A stretch of DNA of 64,000 nucleotides from Prevotella sp. (GTDB lineage Bacteria; Bacteroidota; Bacteroidia; Bacteroidales; Bacteroidaceae), in the NCBI GenBank assembly GCA_016285245.1, contig JAEEQH010000001.1:86540-150539 (forward strand). The letters run 5' to 3'. A program made the position numbers and the translations under genes. Below are positions 54,660 to 64,000 of this stretch, piece by piece. Positions within the stretch are counted from its first letter, which is position 1. The number at the start of each line of letters is the position of its first letter. The notes under the pieces are model-generated. The model was not told the origin of the DNA. It made no database searches and worked only from the letters and a program-made list of their open reading frames with translations.

Positions 54660-57251
54660 ATGACCTACACCATAGAGAAGATAGCAACGCTCATCGGTGC
54701 ACGCCGATATGGCCACACCGATGCCACCATAGGCTGGCTGCTCACCGACAGCCGCTCGCTCAGTTTCCCAGAACAGACCTTGTTCTTCGCCTTGCGCACC
54801 CAGCGCAACGACGGTCACAAATACATTGAAGACCTGTACCACCGAGGTGTGAGAAACTTCGTGGTGGAGAGTGCCAGCCTAGCTCCCAGCCCCTCTCCTG
54901 CTGCCGAGGGGAGCATTACGCCCAAAGGCGCCTCCCCCAGCTGGGGCATGCTCGACGGGGCAAACTTCCTGGTGGTGCCCTCGCCGCTGGCTGCCCTGCA
55001 GCGGCTGGCTGAGCGCCATCGCGACGAGTTCAACATTCCCGTGGTAGGCATCACAGGCAGCAACGGCAAGACGTGGGTGAAGGAGTGGCTATACCAACTG
55101 CTTCGCCTGTCGCCTAAAATCGGCGGGGCAGTCACACGCTCACCCCGTTCATACAACTCGCAGATAGGAGTGCCTCTCAGCGTATGGCTGCTGAATGAGC
55201 AGAGCCGTCTGGGGTTGTTCGAGGCAGGTATCAGTCAGCCAGGCGAGATGCTAGCCTTACACGACATCATACAGCCCACCATCGGCGTGTTCACCTCGCT
55301 GGGGGCTGCCCATCAGGAGAACTTCCGCTCGATGGACGAGAAGTGCATGGAGAAGCTGCAGCTCTTCCGCGATGCAAAAGTCATAGTATACCCCAGCGAC
55401 AATGACTGCGTGAGCCGCTGTATGCGGCGGAGCGACTTCAAGGGCGAGCGCATAGGGTGGAGCCGCTTCAGCCAGACAGCTCCCATGTATGTCACCGTAT
55501 CCCACCCCGACAGCCAGCCTTCTTCCACCATACAGGAGAGGCGTTCACACATTACTTATACATATAAGGGCATGGAGGGGAGCTATGACATTCCCTTCAC
55601 CAGCGAGGCTGCCATAGAAAACTCCATCACCTGCGCCGCCACGGCACTCTACCTCGGACTCACGCCCGAAGAACTGGCTGAGCGCATGTGCAGGCTTGAG
55701 CCCATAGCCATGCGCCTGGAGGTGAAGGAAGGCCAGCACGGGCTGACACTTATCAACGATGCCTACAACAACGACCTCCAGTCGCTCGACATTGCACTCG
55801 ATTTCATGAACAGAAGGGCTGAAGCCCCCTCTGACAATCCCAACAGGGAGAGGGCAAAGAAGGCACTCATACTGAGCGACATCTACCAAAGTGGCGAACT
55901 CCCCCAACAGCTCTATACACAAGTGGCAGAGCTGGCAAGGAAGCGCGGCATCGACCACTTCATTGGCATAGGGCCCGAAATATCGGCACAGGCAGCCGTT
56001 ATAACCGCCCGCATGCCCGCTAGCTTCTTCAACGATGTAGAACAGTTCCTCCACAGCAGCACCTTTCGCTCACTGCACGACGAGGTGGTGCTACTGAAGG
56101 GAGCCCGCAAGTTCGGCTTCGAGCACATTAGCGAGCAGTTAGAGCAAAAGGTGCATGAAACCATACTCGAAGTAGACCTGAACGCCGTGGTGAACAACCT
56201 GAATCACTACCGCTCACTCATGAAGCCAGGCACAAAGCTGGTGTGCATGATCAAGGCCGACGCTTATGGTGCCGGAGCCATTGAGATAGCGAAGACACTG
56301 CAAGACCAGCGTGTGGACTATCTTGCCGTGGCCACTGCCGACGAGGGCGCCGACCTGCGCCGTGCCGGCATCACCCAAAACATCATAGTCATGAACCCGG
56401 AGATGTCGTGCTTCAAAACCCTTTTCGACTACGACCTGGAGCCAGAGGTGTACAGCTTCCGACTGATGGACGCCCTCATACGCGCTGCCCGGGCACAAGG
56501 CATCACCGGCTGGCCCGTGCACATCAAACTCGACACGGGCATGCACCGCCTAGGATTCGATTGCAATGTAGAAGAACTCATCGCACGCCTCACTTCACAA
56601 CAGGCCATCACGCCACGATCGGTATTCAGCCACTTCGTGGGCAGCGACAGCAACGACTTCGACGCTTTCTCCAAACATCAGTTCGAGCTCTTCGACCATG
56701 CCAGCCAACAGCTGCAGAACGCCTTCAGCCACAAAATACTGCGACACATCGACAACAGCGCCGGCATAGAGCACTTCCCCGAGCGACAGCTCGACATGTG
56801 CCGCCTCGGCATAGGTCTCTATGGTGTGGAGCCCTATGAGGCGAATGCAAACTCCACACTGCAATGCGTGAGCACCCTCAAGACCACCATCCTCCAAATA
56901 CGCAACGTGCAGAAAGACGAGACCGTGGGCTACAGCCGCAAGGGCGTGCTCACACGCAACAGCCGCATAGCCGCCATACCCATTGGCTATGCCGACGGAC
57001 TCGACCGGCACTTGGGCAACCGCCACGGCTACTGCATCGTCAACGGACAGAAAGCAGAGTACGTGGGCAACATCTGCATGGACGTAGCCCTTATCGACGT
57101 CACCGACATCGACTGCGAAGAAGGCGACCAGGTGGAAATCTTCGGCAAGCAGCTGCCCGTCACCGTGCTTAGCCACATACTCCAAACCATTCCCTATGAG
57201 GTGCTCACCAGCGTCAGTAACCGCGTGAAGCGCATCTATTTCCAAGACTAA
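54660..57251 (+). CDS. Bifunctional MurF (UDP-MurNAc-tripeptide:D-Ala-D-Ala ligase) - alanine racemase fusion
   Basis: N-terminal VVGITGSNGKTWVKEWLYQLL; C-terminal alanine racemase 'MIKADAYGAGAIEIAKTL', 'HIKLDTGMHRLGF', 'IPIGYADGLDR'. Confidence 0.95.
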   Translation: MTYTIEKIATLIGARRYGHTDATIGWLLTDSRSLSFPEQTLFFALRTQRNDGHKYIEDLYHRGVRNFVVESASLAPSPSPAAEGSITPKGASPSWGMLDGANFLVVPSPLAALQRLAERHRDEFNIPVVGITGSNGKTWVKEWLYQLLRLSPKIGGAVTRSPRSYNSQIGVPLSVWLLNEQSRLGLFEAGISQPGEMLALHDIIQPTIGVFTSLGAAHQENFRSMDEKCMEKLQLFRDAKVIVYPSDNDCVSRCMRRSDFKGERIGWSRFSQTAPMYVTVSHPDSQPSSTIQERRSHITYTYKGMEGSYDIPFTSEAAIENSITCAATALYLGLTPEELAERMCRLEPIAMRLEVKEGQHGLTLINDAYNNDLQSLDIALDFMNRRAEAPSDNPNRERAKKALILSDIYQSGELPQQLYTQVAELARKRGIDHFIGIGPEISAQAAVITARMPASFFNDVEQFLHSSTFRSLHDEVVLLKGARKFGFEHISEQLEQKVHETILEVDLNAVVNNLNHYRSLMKPGTKLVCMIKADAYGAGAIEIAKTLQDQRVDYLAVATADEGADLRRAGITQNIIVMNPEMSCFKTLFDYDLEPEVYSFRLMDALIRAARAQGITGWPVHIKLDTGMHRLGFDCNVEELIARLTSQQAITPRSVFSHFVGSDSNDFDAFSKHQFELFDHASQQLQNAFSHKILRHIDNSAGIEHFPERQLDMCRLGIGLYGVEPYEANANSTLQCVSTLKTTILQIRNVQKDETVGYSRKGVLTRNSRIAAIPIGYADGLDRHLGNRHGYCIVNGQKAEYVGNICMDVALIDVTDIDCEEGDQVEIFGKQLPVTVLSHILQTIPYEVLTSVSNRVKRIYFQD

Positions 57252-57454
57252 CGCCCACCACCATAGTGCAGAGCCTGCTGTCCACGCATTCATTTCTCAC
57301 GCGGAAGCTGGCTCTGCACTTGTTATTACCCCTTAAAGCCCCCACACCGAAGTATTCGCCATCGTTTTCGCCATGAAAACATAAGGCACTTCGCCCCGCC
57401 ACCCCCTGCTAAAGGGTCCACGCCGTGAGGGCATCATCCCCCCCTGAGTGGACA

Positions 57455-57508
57455 CACCTGTCAAAATGCGGAAAAAGAATCGTATCTTTTTCCGCATTTT
57501 GATAGGTG
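57455..57508. terminator. Near-perfect long hairpin, bidirectional terminator between convergent murF-alr and gldN
   Basis: CACCTGTCAAAATGCGGAAAAAGA-TCGTA-TCTTTTTCCGCATTTTGATAGGTG. Confidence 0.85.
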
Positions 57509-57561
57509 CATGTCTATGATAGGTTTCTCTCCCACTCAACGGGCAACAGATCTGATAAAAA

Positions 57562-58623
57562 TCAGTGGCGCTCTCGGCGCACCGACACTCTTGCTGGCTG
57601 TGAGCCGCCTGAAGAGCTGGCGCCCGACTTCTCGCGGCGGCTGCGCACGCGTTCCTTCTTCTCCTTCGGCTGTCGTGAGCCCTTGGCAGCCTTGGCCTTC
57701 GGGTCGGCTGCAGCAATGCTGTCTAATGAGTCGCGGCGTGCGGGGTCGCCGAATATTCGCTGGCGGAATGCGTCCAGCTCGGCCTCTATGCGCCGCTGCT
57801 CGGCGCTGAGCTTGGCGGTGTCGCCGTCGGCCACCTGTGCCAGCGTCTTGCCCAGACGGTTGGCGGTCTTATAGATGGTACCCTTGTATTTGTTTAGTGT
57901 AAAGAAGTCGTCGAGGGTCATCTGCGCTGCATCGTTCACGTCGCTGGTCTTCACGGTCTGCCGGCTGAGGTATGGCTCCACGTCGCTGTACTTCACCCAG
58001 AAGAGAGGGTAGCGTGTGTTGTCGCCAAAGTCGTCGTCATCGCTCACCATGACGGGGCAGAAGGCTATGGGCTTGATGTGGAAGGTGGTGTTGGCCTGGT
58101 CGTAGTAGGCACACTCCTTGAGATAGTAGAGCCTTACCTGTGCTGAGGGTATGTCGCTGTTGTCGACCTTGAGCTTGCCTCCCTGCTCCTCATACAGTAT
58201 CTTGTAGTCATCGAGTATGCGCTTCATCTCTATTTTGGCCGACGGCTCCAGCACCTCGTTTCCGTCGAGGTTGTACTCATAAACGGGTATGTAGCCGCCC
58301 AGTGCGAGTTTGAAGACGTAGGTAAAGAGGTTCAGTCGCTTGCCCTGGGGCTCCACGGGGTCGTAGAGTCCGGCGTTCTCCTCGTCGTTGAGATTGATTT
58401 CGCGGTAGATGTCGCGCCGCCACACCACATCCTCGGGCATCTGCGCGGTGGTGGGGTACATAATCTGCATGCGCTGCGTCATGCCACCCTGCTGCTGTGC
58501 TCCCTGCTGCGCCTGCTGCCGTTGCTGCTGTGGCGTCTGCTGCTGTGTTCTGCGCTGTCGGGGCTGCGACATGGCTGTGCCCGCCGTCAGTGCTATCATC
58601 ATCAAGAACAATAGTCTCTTCAT
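57562..58623 (-). CDS. gldN: T9SS component GldN/PorN
   Basis: 'VVWRRDIYREINLNDEENAGLYDPVEPQGKRLNLFTYVFKLALGGYIPVYEY'; operon context. Confidence 0.9.
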   Translation of the reverse strand: MKRLLFLMMIALTAGTAMSQPRQRRTQQQTPQQQRQQAQQGAQQQGGMTQRMQIMYPTTAQMPEDVVWRRDIYREINLNDEENAGLYDPVEPQGKRLNLFTYVFKLALGGYIPVYEYNLDGNEVLEPSAKIEMKRILDDYKILYEEQGGKLKVDNSDIPSAQVRLYYLKECAYYDQANTTFHIKPIAFCPVMVSDDDDFGDNTRYPLFWVKYSDVEPYLSRQTVKTSDVNDAAQMTLDDFFTLNKYKGTIYKTANRLGKTLAQVADGDTAKLSAEQRRIEAELDAFRQRIFGDPARRDSLDSIAAADPKAKAAKGSRQPKEKKERVRSRREKSGASSSGGSQPARVSVRRERH

Positions 58624-58679
58624 CTGCTTTGTCTATATTAAGTCTTCAATCGGGGGAAAAAATACGTTACTCGTTAGTG

Positions 58680-60239
58680 TCACTGCACCTTGACCTCCAT
58701 GGCAGCGGTGAGCGTTCGCTCTATGCCGTCGGGGCCTACTGCCACTACTCGCGAAATGTAGAATCGCCGTCCGCGCGACAGCTTGCGGAACTGCTCTTTC
58801 TGTGCAGCCGAGAAGCTGGCTCCGTCGCTGGCCAGAGGCTTGGCGTTGCCCATGTTGTCGAAGAACACTGTTTCGAACGACTGCACTCTGAATCCTATGT
58901 CGAGTATGCCGTCGTCGATGGCGGCTCCTATGGTCTCTGCTGCCATGAGGCTTCCCTTCGACATGTTGCCGCCCTTGAATCGCGACGGGTTGCCCTGATC
59001 GTCGCTGATGTCGATGTAGGGCGTGGGGTCGGGCAGCTTGCGCACGCGGAAGGTAAAGGTGCCCATGGTCTGCGGTCGCCCGGTATTGGTAGATGTGACG
59101 GTGATGACGGCATCCTGCCCTATCTTTGCGGGTCGTGCAATGTACTTGCCGGCACCGTTGGCGGTGAGGGTGCCGTTGGTCATCGAGGCCGATATCTTGT
59201 TGAGGGGCACTCCAGGCACGCTGACGCTGATGGGGTTGTTGTAGCCAGCGTAGAGCATGCGTGTGAGGTCGGCGCTGACGGTGGCACTGGGCTCCACCAC
59301 TGTGTACTTCTGCGAGAAGTCACGTCGTATGGGGTCGCCGTTGCCGTTGATAGTCTGTATGTAGCCAGAGAGCGTGAAGTCGCCGGTGCGGTTGCACACA
59401 GTCTCGTATACGTTGCCGGGCAGGTCTACCTTGCGGTCGCCTATGAAGATTTCGGGCACCTGTGTGGTGTCGATGGCAGCCATGACGATGTGAGCTGAGA
59501 AGCGGTCGCCCTGCACGATGGTCTGCGAGTTGGGTATGACGAAGGCGTCGAGTGCATTGACGCGAATGTCCTTCACGTCGATGTTCTGCACCAGTGTGTG
59601 GAGCACCTCTTTCTCGGCATTGCGCACGTCGTTCTGCAGCTTGGTGAGCATGGTCACGGCAGCCACAGCAGGCATGGCCTCGAACATATACTCCTGCCAA
59701 TTCTTTCCCAGTATGCCCTGTGGCACGGTGGTGGTGAGGTCGCTGGCTATGTGCTGCTTCTTCAGCGAGTCGGTGACCATTTGCAGTATACCCTCTCGGT
59801 AGGCGTCGATAGCCATCTTCAGCTCTTCGCCGCGTCCCCTGCCCGGAGCCAGCATCACCTGGTTGGCAGCCTCGAGGTCTTCCTTGTTCTGCAGGCTGTC
59901 GGGGTTGGCTTGCTGGCCGTCGGCTTCGCGGGCTATGGCCATTTTCAGCTCTGAAGCGAAGTGATAGAGTGAGTCGCTCATGCTGCGCACGAGCATGGCC
60001 TTGTCGTACCACTCCCTCACTTTCTGCGGGTTGGCAGCCATCTGCTCCTCGAAGTCCTCGTATATGGAGAGGTTCTCCTGGGCAGCGTTCTCCGTGGTAC
60101 GGTTCAGGCTCTCCTGTACGATGGCGAAGCCGTTGAGCACCTCGTTAGAGACGTTCAGAGCCAGCATGGCCATCAACACCACATACATGAGGTTGATCAT
60201 CTTCTGGCGCGGAGAGACGGGTCTTTTCTTTATTGCCAT
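58680..60239 (-). CDS. gldM: T9SS/gliding motor component GldM/PorM
   Basis: 'SPRQKMINLMYVVLMAMLALNVSNEVLNGFAIVQESLNRTTENA'; operon context. Confidence 0.95.
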   Translation of the reverse strand: MAIKKRPVSPRQKMINLMYVVLMAMLALNVSNEVLNGFAIVQESLNRTTENAAQENLSIYEDFEEQMAANPQKVREWYDKAMLVRSMSDSLYHFASELKMAIAREADGQQANPDSLQNKEDLEAANQVMLAPGRGRGEELKMAIDAYREGILQMVTDSLKKQHIASDLTTTVPQGILGKNWQEYMFEAMPAVAAVTMLTKLQNDVRNAEKEVLHTLVQNIDVKDIRVNALDAFVIPNSQTIVQGDRFSAHIVMAAIDTTQVPEIFIGDRKVDLPGNVYETVCNRTGDFTLSGYIQTINGNGDPIRRDFSQKYTVVEPSATVSADLTRMLYAGYNNPISVSVPGVPLNKISASMTNGTLTANGAGKYIARPAKIGQDAVITVTSTNTGRPQTMGTFTFRVRKLPDPTPYIDISDDQGNPSRFKGGNMSKGSLMAAETIGAAIDDGILDIGFRVQSFETVFFDNMGNAKPLASDGASFSAAQKEQFRKLSRGRRFYISRVVAVGPDGIERTLTAAMEVKVQ

Positions 60240-60276
60240 TTCTATGTTGTTATGGAGCCTATGTAACTATTGGTGC

Positions 60277-61194
60277 TTATGAGTTGATGGGCGGTTTTGG
60301 CATGTTCACCGTCATGGCCTCAATCATGCGGGTGTAAATCTTGTTCAGCTCGGCTATCTGCTCGGCCATGCGCTTCGACTGCTCGTTAATCTGGTCGATA
60401 GTGCCTATCTGCTGGCTGGCGCCCTTGAGCTGCATCTCGTACACCTTGCAGATTCCGGTGAGGGTGCGGTTGAGGTTCTCCATCTCCTCGCTGTCGCGGG
60501 TCAGTCGCTCGCTCTGCTCAGACACCTTCTTCAGCGTCTCGGTGAGGTTCTTCAGCTGTTCCACGTAGTTCTGCGTAGCCTCCTCCATCTCTGCCGGGTC
60601 GATGTCGGGTATGGCAGGAGCCACTACGCCGCCAATGATGGTGCCACCCGCAGGCATCGCTGCTGCAGCGGCTGCGATGTCGCCCTCGCCGGCGGAGAAG
60701 CCTTCGCCCGTGGTGTAGCTCTCACCGGCGGCTGCGCTGCCACCACTGCCTATGACGATGGTACCACCGCCACTGCCTACCACGGGGCCTCCGCTCACCA
60801 CAGTGCCTCCACTGCCCAGCACCACTTCAGGCCCTGCCGAAATGGGAGCATAGTCGGAGCCCTCGCCAGCCACCTGGGTGTCCTGAGGCTCGCCACCCTC
60901 TGTAAGTTCGCCGTTGTCGCTCTCAATGCTGACGTGCGTAGGCAGATCCTTGCCATCCTCGGTCTTGTCGAAGGGACGGTCGAAACCAGCTATGAAGAAC
61001 ACCAGCACCTCAGTGCCCATGCCGAGGAACAGCATGGTGTTGGCGCCTGGCAGGTGGGTGAGTTTGAAGAGTGCGCCCAGGATGACGATGGAGGCGCCCC
61101 AACTGTAGGCGTAGTTCATGAACGTCTGCCCCGGCACGCTGTCGAGCCATTTCTGCAGGCGGTAGATGGGATTGAATTTACTATACTTGGTCAT
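60277..61194 (-). CDS. gldL: T9SS/gliding motor component GldL/PorL
   Basis: 'FMNYAYSWGASIVILGALFKLTHLPGANTMLFLGMGTEVLVFFIAGFDRPF'; C-terminal MTVNMPKPP. Confidence 0.95.
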   Translation of the reverse strand: MTKYSKFNPIYRLQKWLDSVPGQTFMNYAYSWGASIVILGALFKLTHLPGANTMLFLGMGTEVLVFFIAGFDRPFDKTEDGKDLPTHVSIESDNGELTEGGEPQDTQVAGEGSDYAPISAGPEVVLGSGGTVVSGGPVVGSGGGTIVIGSGGSAAAGESYTTGEGFSAGEGDIAAAAAAMPAGGTIIGGVVAPAIPDIDPAEMEEATQNYVEQLKNLTETLKKVSEQSERLTRDSEEMENLNRTLTGICKVYEMQLKGASQQIGTIDQINEQSKRMAEQIAELNKIYTRMIEAMTVNMPKPPINS

Positions 61195-61289
61195 CTTGTA
61201 GATTAACGATTTACTTATTTACGATTGGTTGAGGCAATGGTATGTGAGCTTGCTGCAATAGCATTGTTTTCACTTCGACTGGCGCTTCA

Positions 61290-62771
61290 TCACTTCCTCT
61301 GCTTTTTAGCTGTGGCTTTGGCAGGCTTGGCCTTCTCGCTGGTGGTGTTGGCCAGGCTGCGCACGCAGCGGAATCCTATGAAGGAGCGTGGCTGGTTCTG
61401 GAACTCGCTGGTGCGCCAGGCGGCGCGTATGTAGCTCTCGGGGTCTTTCCACGAGCCGCCGCGCACGCTCTTCTTCTTCAGCCTGTAGGGGTCTTCGAGT
61501 GCGGCGTTGTAGCGCAGCTGCGGGTTGAGGTCGTTCATGGCGTCGACGCCGGCCTCGGTATAGATGGTGCTGGTCCATTCGGCCACGTTGCCAGCCATGT
61601 CGTAGAGTCCGTTGCTGTTAGCACTATAGATGGCCACCTTCGAAGTGATGAGGTTGCCGTCCTTGGTGTAGTTGCCGTCGTCGGGCTTGAAGTTGGCAAA
61701 GAAGCATCCCTTGCCACTGGCCACGTCCTCGTTCTCCCAGGGGAACTCGTTCTGGTTCTTGCCGCGAGCGGCATACTCCCATTCAGCCTCGGTGGGCAGG
61801 CGGTAGCGCTGCACGAATCGTGCCGACGGGCCGAGTCCCTTGAGCAGGAACTCTGTGCGCCATGCGCAGAAGGCGTTGGCCTGCTCCCATGTGACACCCA
61901 CCACGGGATAGTCGTTGTAGGCGGCGTTTGAGAAGTAGTTGCGCATGTACATCTCGTTGTCGGCATTGGGAAAATCGTTCACCCAGCAGGTGGTGTCGGG
62001 GTAGATGTTCACGATGTAGGTATTGAGGAAGTCCCACGGTCCGGTGTACTCGCGGTTAATGGTCTCGCTGTGTATCTTTCCCTCGTCGTCGATGTAGGCC
62101 GTGTCTTTCGATATGTAGATTTTCTCATCGTATATGCCGCCCTGCCGCTGTTTGTTCCACTGGTCGGTGTCCAGGTGGCGCTCCTCGGCATTCTCACGAT
62201 ATTGGCGCTTGGCCGCCTCGGTGTAGTCGTAAATCTCGTAGCGGTAGTTCATCTGTCGGGCGTCGAGCATCTTCTCGCCAGTGACGGGGTGCACCACGTA
62301 CACACTCTCTATGGCGCGCAGCTCGTCCTCGCTGGGCTTGCGCGGCAGCGGCTTCTTCCAGTTCAGGTAGGGCTTGATGGGGTCGCCGTTCTTGTCCTCT
62401 TCTATCTTGTAGCTCTCGTCGCCGCCATAGTTGGGGTCGGCCAGTCGCTCGCGTATGATGCTGTCGCGCACGTAGCTCACAAACTGGCGATACTCGGAGT
62501 TTGTTATCTCGGTGTCGTCCATCCAGAAGCCCTCCACGGAGATGTCTCTCAGGGGTGTCTGCCGTCCCCATAGCGAGTCGTTCTTCTCCATACCCATCTT
62601 CAGGTGGCCACGCTTGATGAGCACCATGCCATAGGGGGCTGGCTCAGAAAAGGCTCGGCCAGAGGCGCCTGTCAGCTCTCCGCCCGAGGCCATCGTCTCT
62701 TTGCCTCCGAAGCAACTTGCCAACACCATCATTGCCATGGCGCAAATTGCTATGATTATTTTCTTTTTCAT
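61290..62771 (-). CDS. gldK: T9SS lipoprotein GldK/PorK
   Basis: Lipobox MMVLASC; SUMF/FGE-like 'MVLIKRGHLKMGMEKNDSLWG...FWMDDTEITNSEYRQFV', 'RLPTEAEWEYAARG', 'GGSWKDPESYIRAAWR'. Confidence 0.95.
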   Translation of the reverse strand: MKKKIIIAICAMAMMVLASCFGGKETMASGGELTGASGRAFSEPAPYGMVLIKRGHLKMGMEKNDSLWGRQTPLRDISVEGFWMDDTEITNSEYRQFVSYVRDSIIRERLADPNYGGDESYKIEEDKNGDPIKPYLNWKKPLPRKPSEDELRAIESVYVVHPVTGEKMLDARQMNYRYEIYDYTEAAKRQYRENAEERHLDTDQWNKQRQGGIYDEKIYISKDTAYIDDEGKIHSETINREYTGPWDFLNTYIVNIYPDTTCWVNDFPNADNEMYMRNYFSNAAYNDYPVVGVTWEQANAFCAWRTEFLLKGLGPSARFVQRYRLPTEAEWEYAARGKNQNEFPWENEDVASGKGCFFANFKPDDGNYTKDGNLITSKVAIYSANSNGLYDMAGNVAEWTSTIYTEAGVDAMNDLNPQLRYNAALEDPYRLKKKSVRGGSWKDPESYIRAAWRTSEFQNQPRSFIGFRCVRSLANTTSEKAKPAKATAKKQRK

Positions 62772-62781
62772 ATTCTTTTTA

Positions 62782-63720
62782 TTATAGTATTCTCACGCTC
62801 TGGTGTCTGTTTCGTCCCTTCTTAAAGAGGTTCAGGTCGCTTTGGTAGCCCACGAACAGCTCATGCGAACCGTTGCCCAGGCTGATGCCGTTGGTGTAGG
62901 CTTCGTAGCTGTAGCCCACGGTGATGCCGTGGAAGTTGCCGCCGAGCAGAACCGTTACCGAGTTCGATGGGCTGTAGCCCACGCCAGCATACATCATTCG
63001 CTCCTCGTGGGTGTAGGTGAGGCGTGTGGTAACGTCGGCCCTGTAGCCCACGCCGTCGGAGCGTCCGAGCACAGAGGGCTGTATTGATAAGAACGGACTT
63101 CTGAGCCGAATATTGCATCCTGCCGTCAAATAATATGTCATGTCTATCTTTAGCTGATTGGTTTGCCCCAGTTCCACAGTGGGTGCAGTGAGGTGCTGCA
63201 CACTGGCTCCCACATACCATTTTTTGTGCTGGTAGTAGAGTCCGGCACCAATGTCAACGGCAGTACCCGTCACCTCAGATGTGGCGAAGACGGGGTCGCC
63301 GCTTTCCCTCAGGTCCACCTTGCTGCCGTCGAAGCTCTCGCTCAGCATGCCGCCCTGCACGCCAATGGCCAGCGTGCCGCCCAACAGCTTCTGCCGGTAG
63401 GCATACTGCAGGCCGATGTTCTTGTGCGAGAAGAGGCCTATGGCATCGTTGACAAAGCGTGCGCCCACGCCGTGGTACATGCCCAGCGCGTAGAAGGGCA
63501 TATCGGCCGAGGCATACATCGTGTTGGGGTTGTGCTTAAAGCCCACCATCGACATGTTGTAGGCGGCGGTGATGTTGATCTTCTCCTGTTTGCCCACAGC
63601 GGCAGGGTTATACGCCGTCTGCATCGCCCAGTAATGACTGAACGACGGGTCGTACTGTGCCAGAGCCTGTAACGAGGCCACAAACCACAGGGCCAATATC
63701 AGCAGATTTCGCCTTAACAC
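62782..63720 (-). CDS. porP: PorP/SprF-family type IX secretion membrane protein (GTG start)
   Basis: 'AQYDPSFSHYWAMQTAYNPAAVGKQEKINITAAYNMSMVGFKHNPNTMYASADMPF'; operon with gldKLMN. Confidence 0.92.
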   Translation of the reverse strand: MLRRNLLILALWFVASLQALAQYDPSFSHYWAMQTAYNPAAVGKQEKINITAAYNMSMVGFKHNPNTMYASADMPFYALGMYHGVGARFVNDAIGLFSHKNIGLQYAYRQKLLGGTLAIGVQGGMLSESFDGSKVDLRESGDPVFATSEVTGTAVDIGAGLYYQHKKWYVGASVQHLTAPTVELGQTNQLKIDMTYYLTAGCNIRLRSPFLSIQPSVLGRSDGVGYRADVTTRLTYTHEERMMYAGVGYSPSNSVTVLLGGNFHGITVGYSYEAYTNGISLGNGSHELFVGYQSDLNLFKKGRNRHQSVRIL

Positions 63721-64000
63721 GAATAAATAACGTCTTTTCCACGCTATTTATTATATTTTTCTCTGTAAATGTGTAGAAAAACGGCGGATACAGCAATAAC
63801 GTGCATAAAAATCGCACCTTTGGCTAACGCCGAAGGTACTCCCGCTTCCATATAACAAATCATTTGTTACATAAACTTCAATTTAAGAGCCTTAAATCTA
63901 TACTCTGCACAAGAATGATAGCGCCCGTAGGCACGGGAGTGATGGCGTCCGTAGGCACTCCCCGCCCCTGTAGGCAATTGCGAGGAGGGAGCAATTGGGG

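Noticed and set aside
58497-59498. 333-aa plus-strand ORF over gldN/gldM
   Set aside because: It lies antisense to recognised GldM and the start of GldN and has no family features.

Overview
This 64 kb window looks like a Bacteroidetes chromosome, most likely Prevotella or a close relative. The assignment rests on Bacteroidetes-type promoters (TTTG-N19/20-TAnnTTTG), a porP-gldKLMN type IX secretion (T9SS) cluster, a MurF-Alr fusion and short '[FY][DN]LQGRR...KVV(I)K' C-termini. It is mostly housekeeping DNA: hpf, a tRNA cluster, tuf, trnW, secE, nusG, rplKAJL, rpoB and rpoC; then folB, an amidase, mlaD-like, dnaA; then a cobalamin riboswitch with a TonB receptor and a CbiK-like lipoprotein; then fumarase, an M6 protease, nagB, a carboxynorspermidine-synthase-like gene, miaB, ABC-F, galE, murF-alr, and porP-gldKLMN on the minus strand. 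The unexplained structure is mainly non-coding or low-copy: (1) an exactly 9-bp-phased CTAG array between rplL and rpoB; (2) two large arrays sharing a 'GTCCGCTGTTGTCCGMTGC' core, one after rpoC and one after dnaA; (3) a ~227 bp nested inverted repeat between the cbiK-like gene and fumarase; (4) four apparent in-frame GC-rich stem-loop insertions in yifB, miaB and murF-alr; (5) three GGC-GNRA-GCC mini-hairpins between two tRNAs; (6) an internally deleted Rpn/PD-(D/E)XK transposase remnant. I could not run any searches. Family calls rest on recognised protein sequence, and comparative claims about insertions rest on recall of homologues and need alignment.
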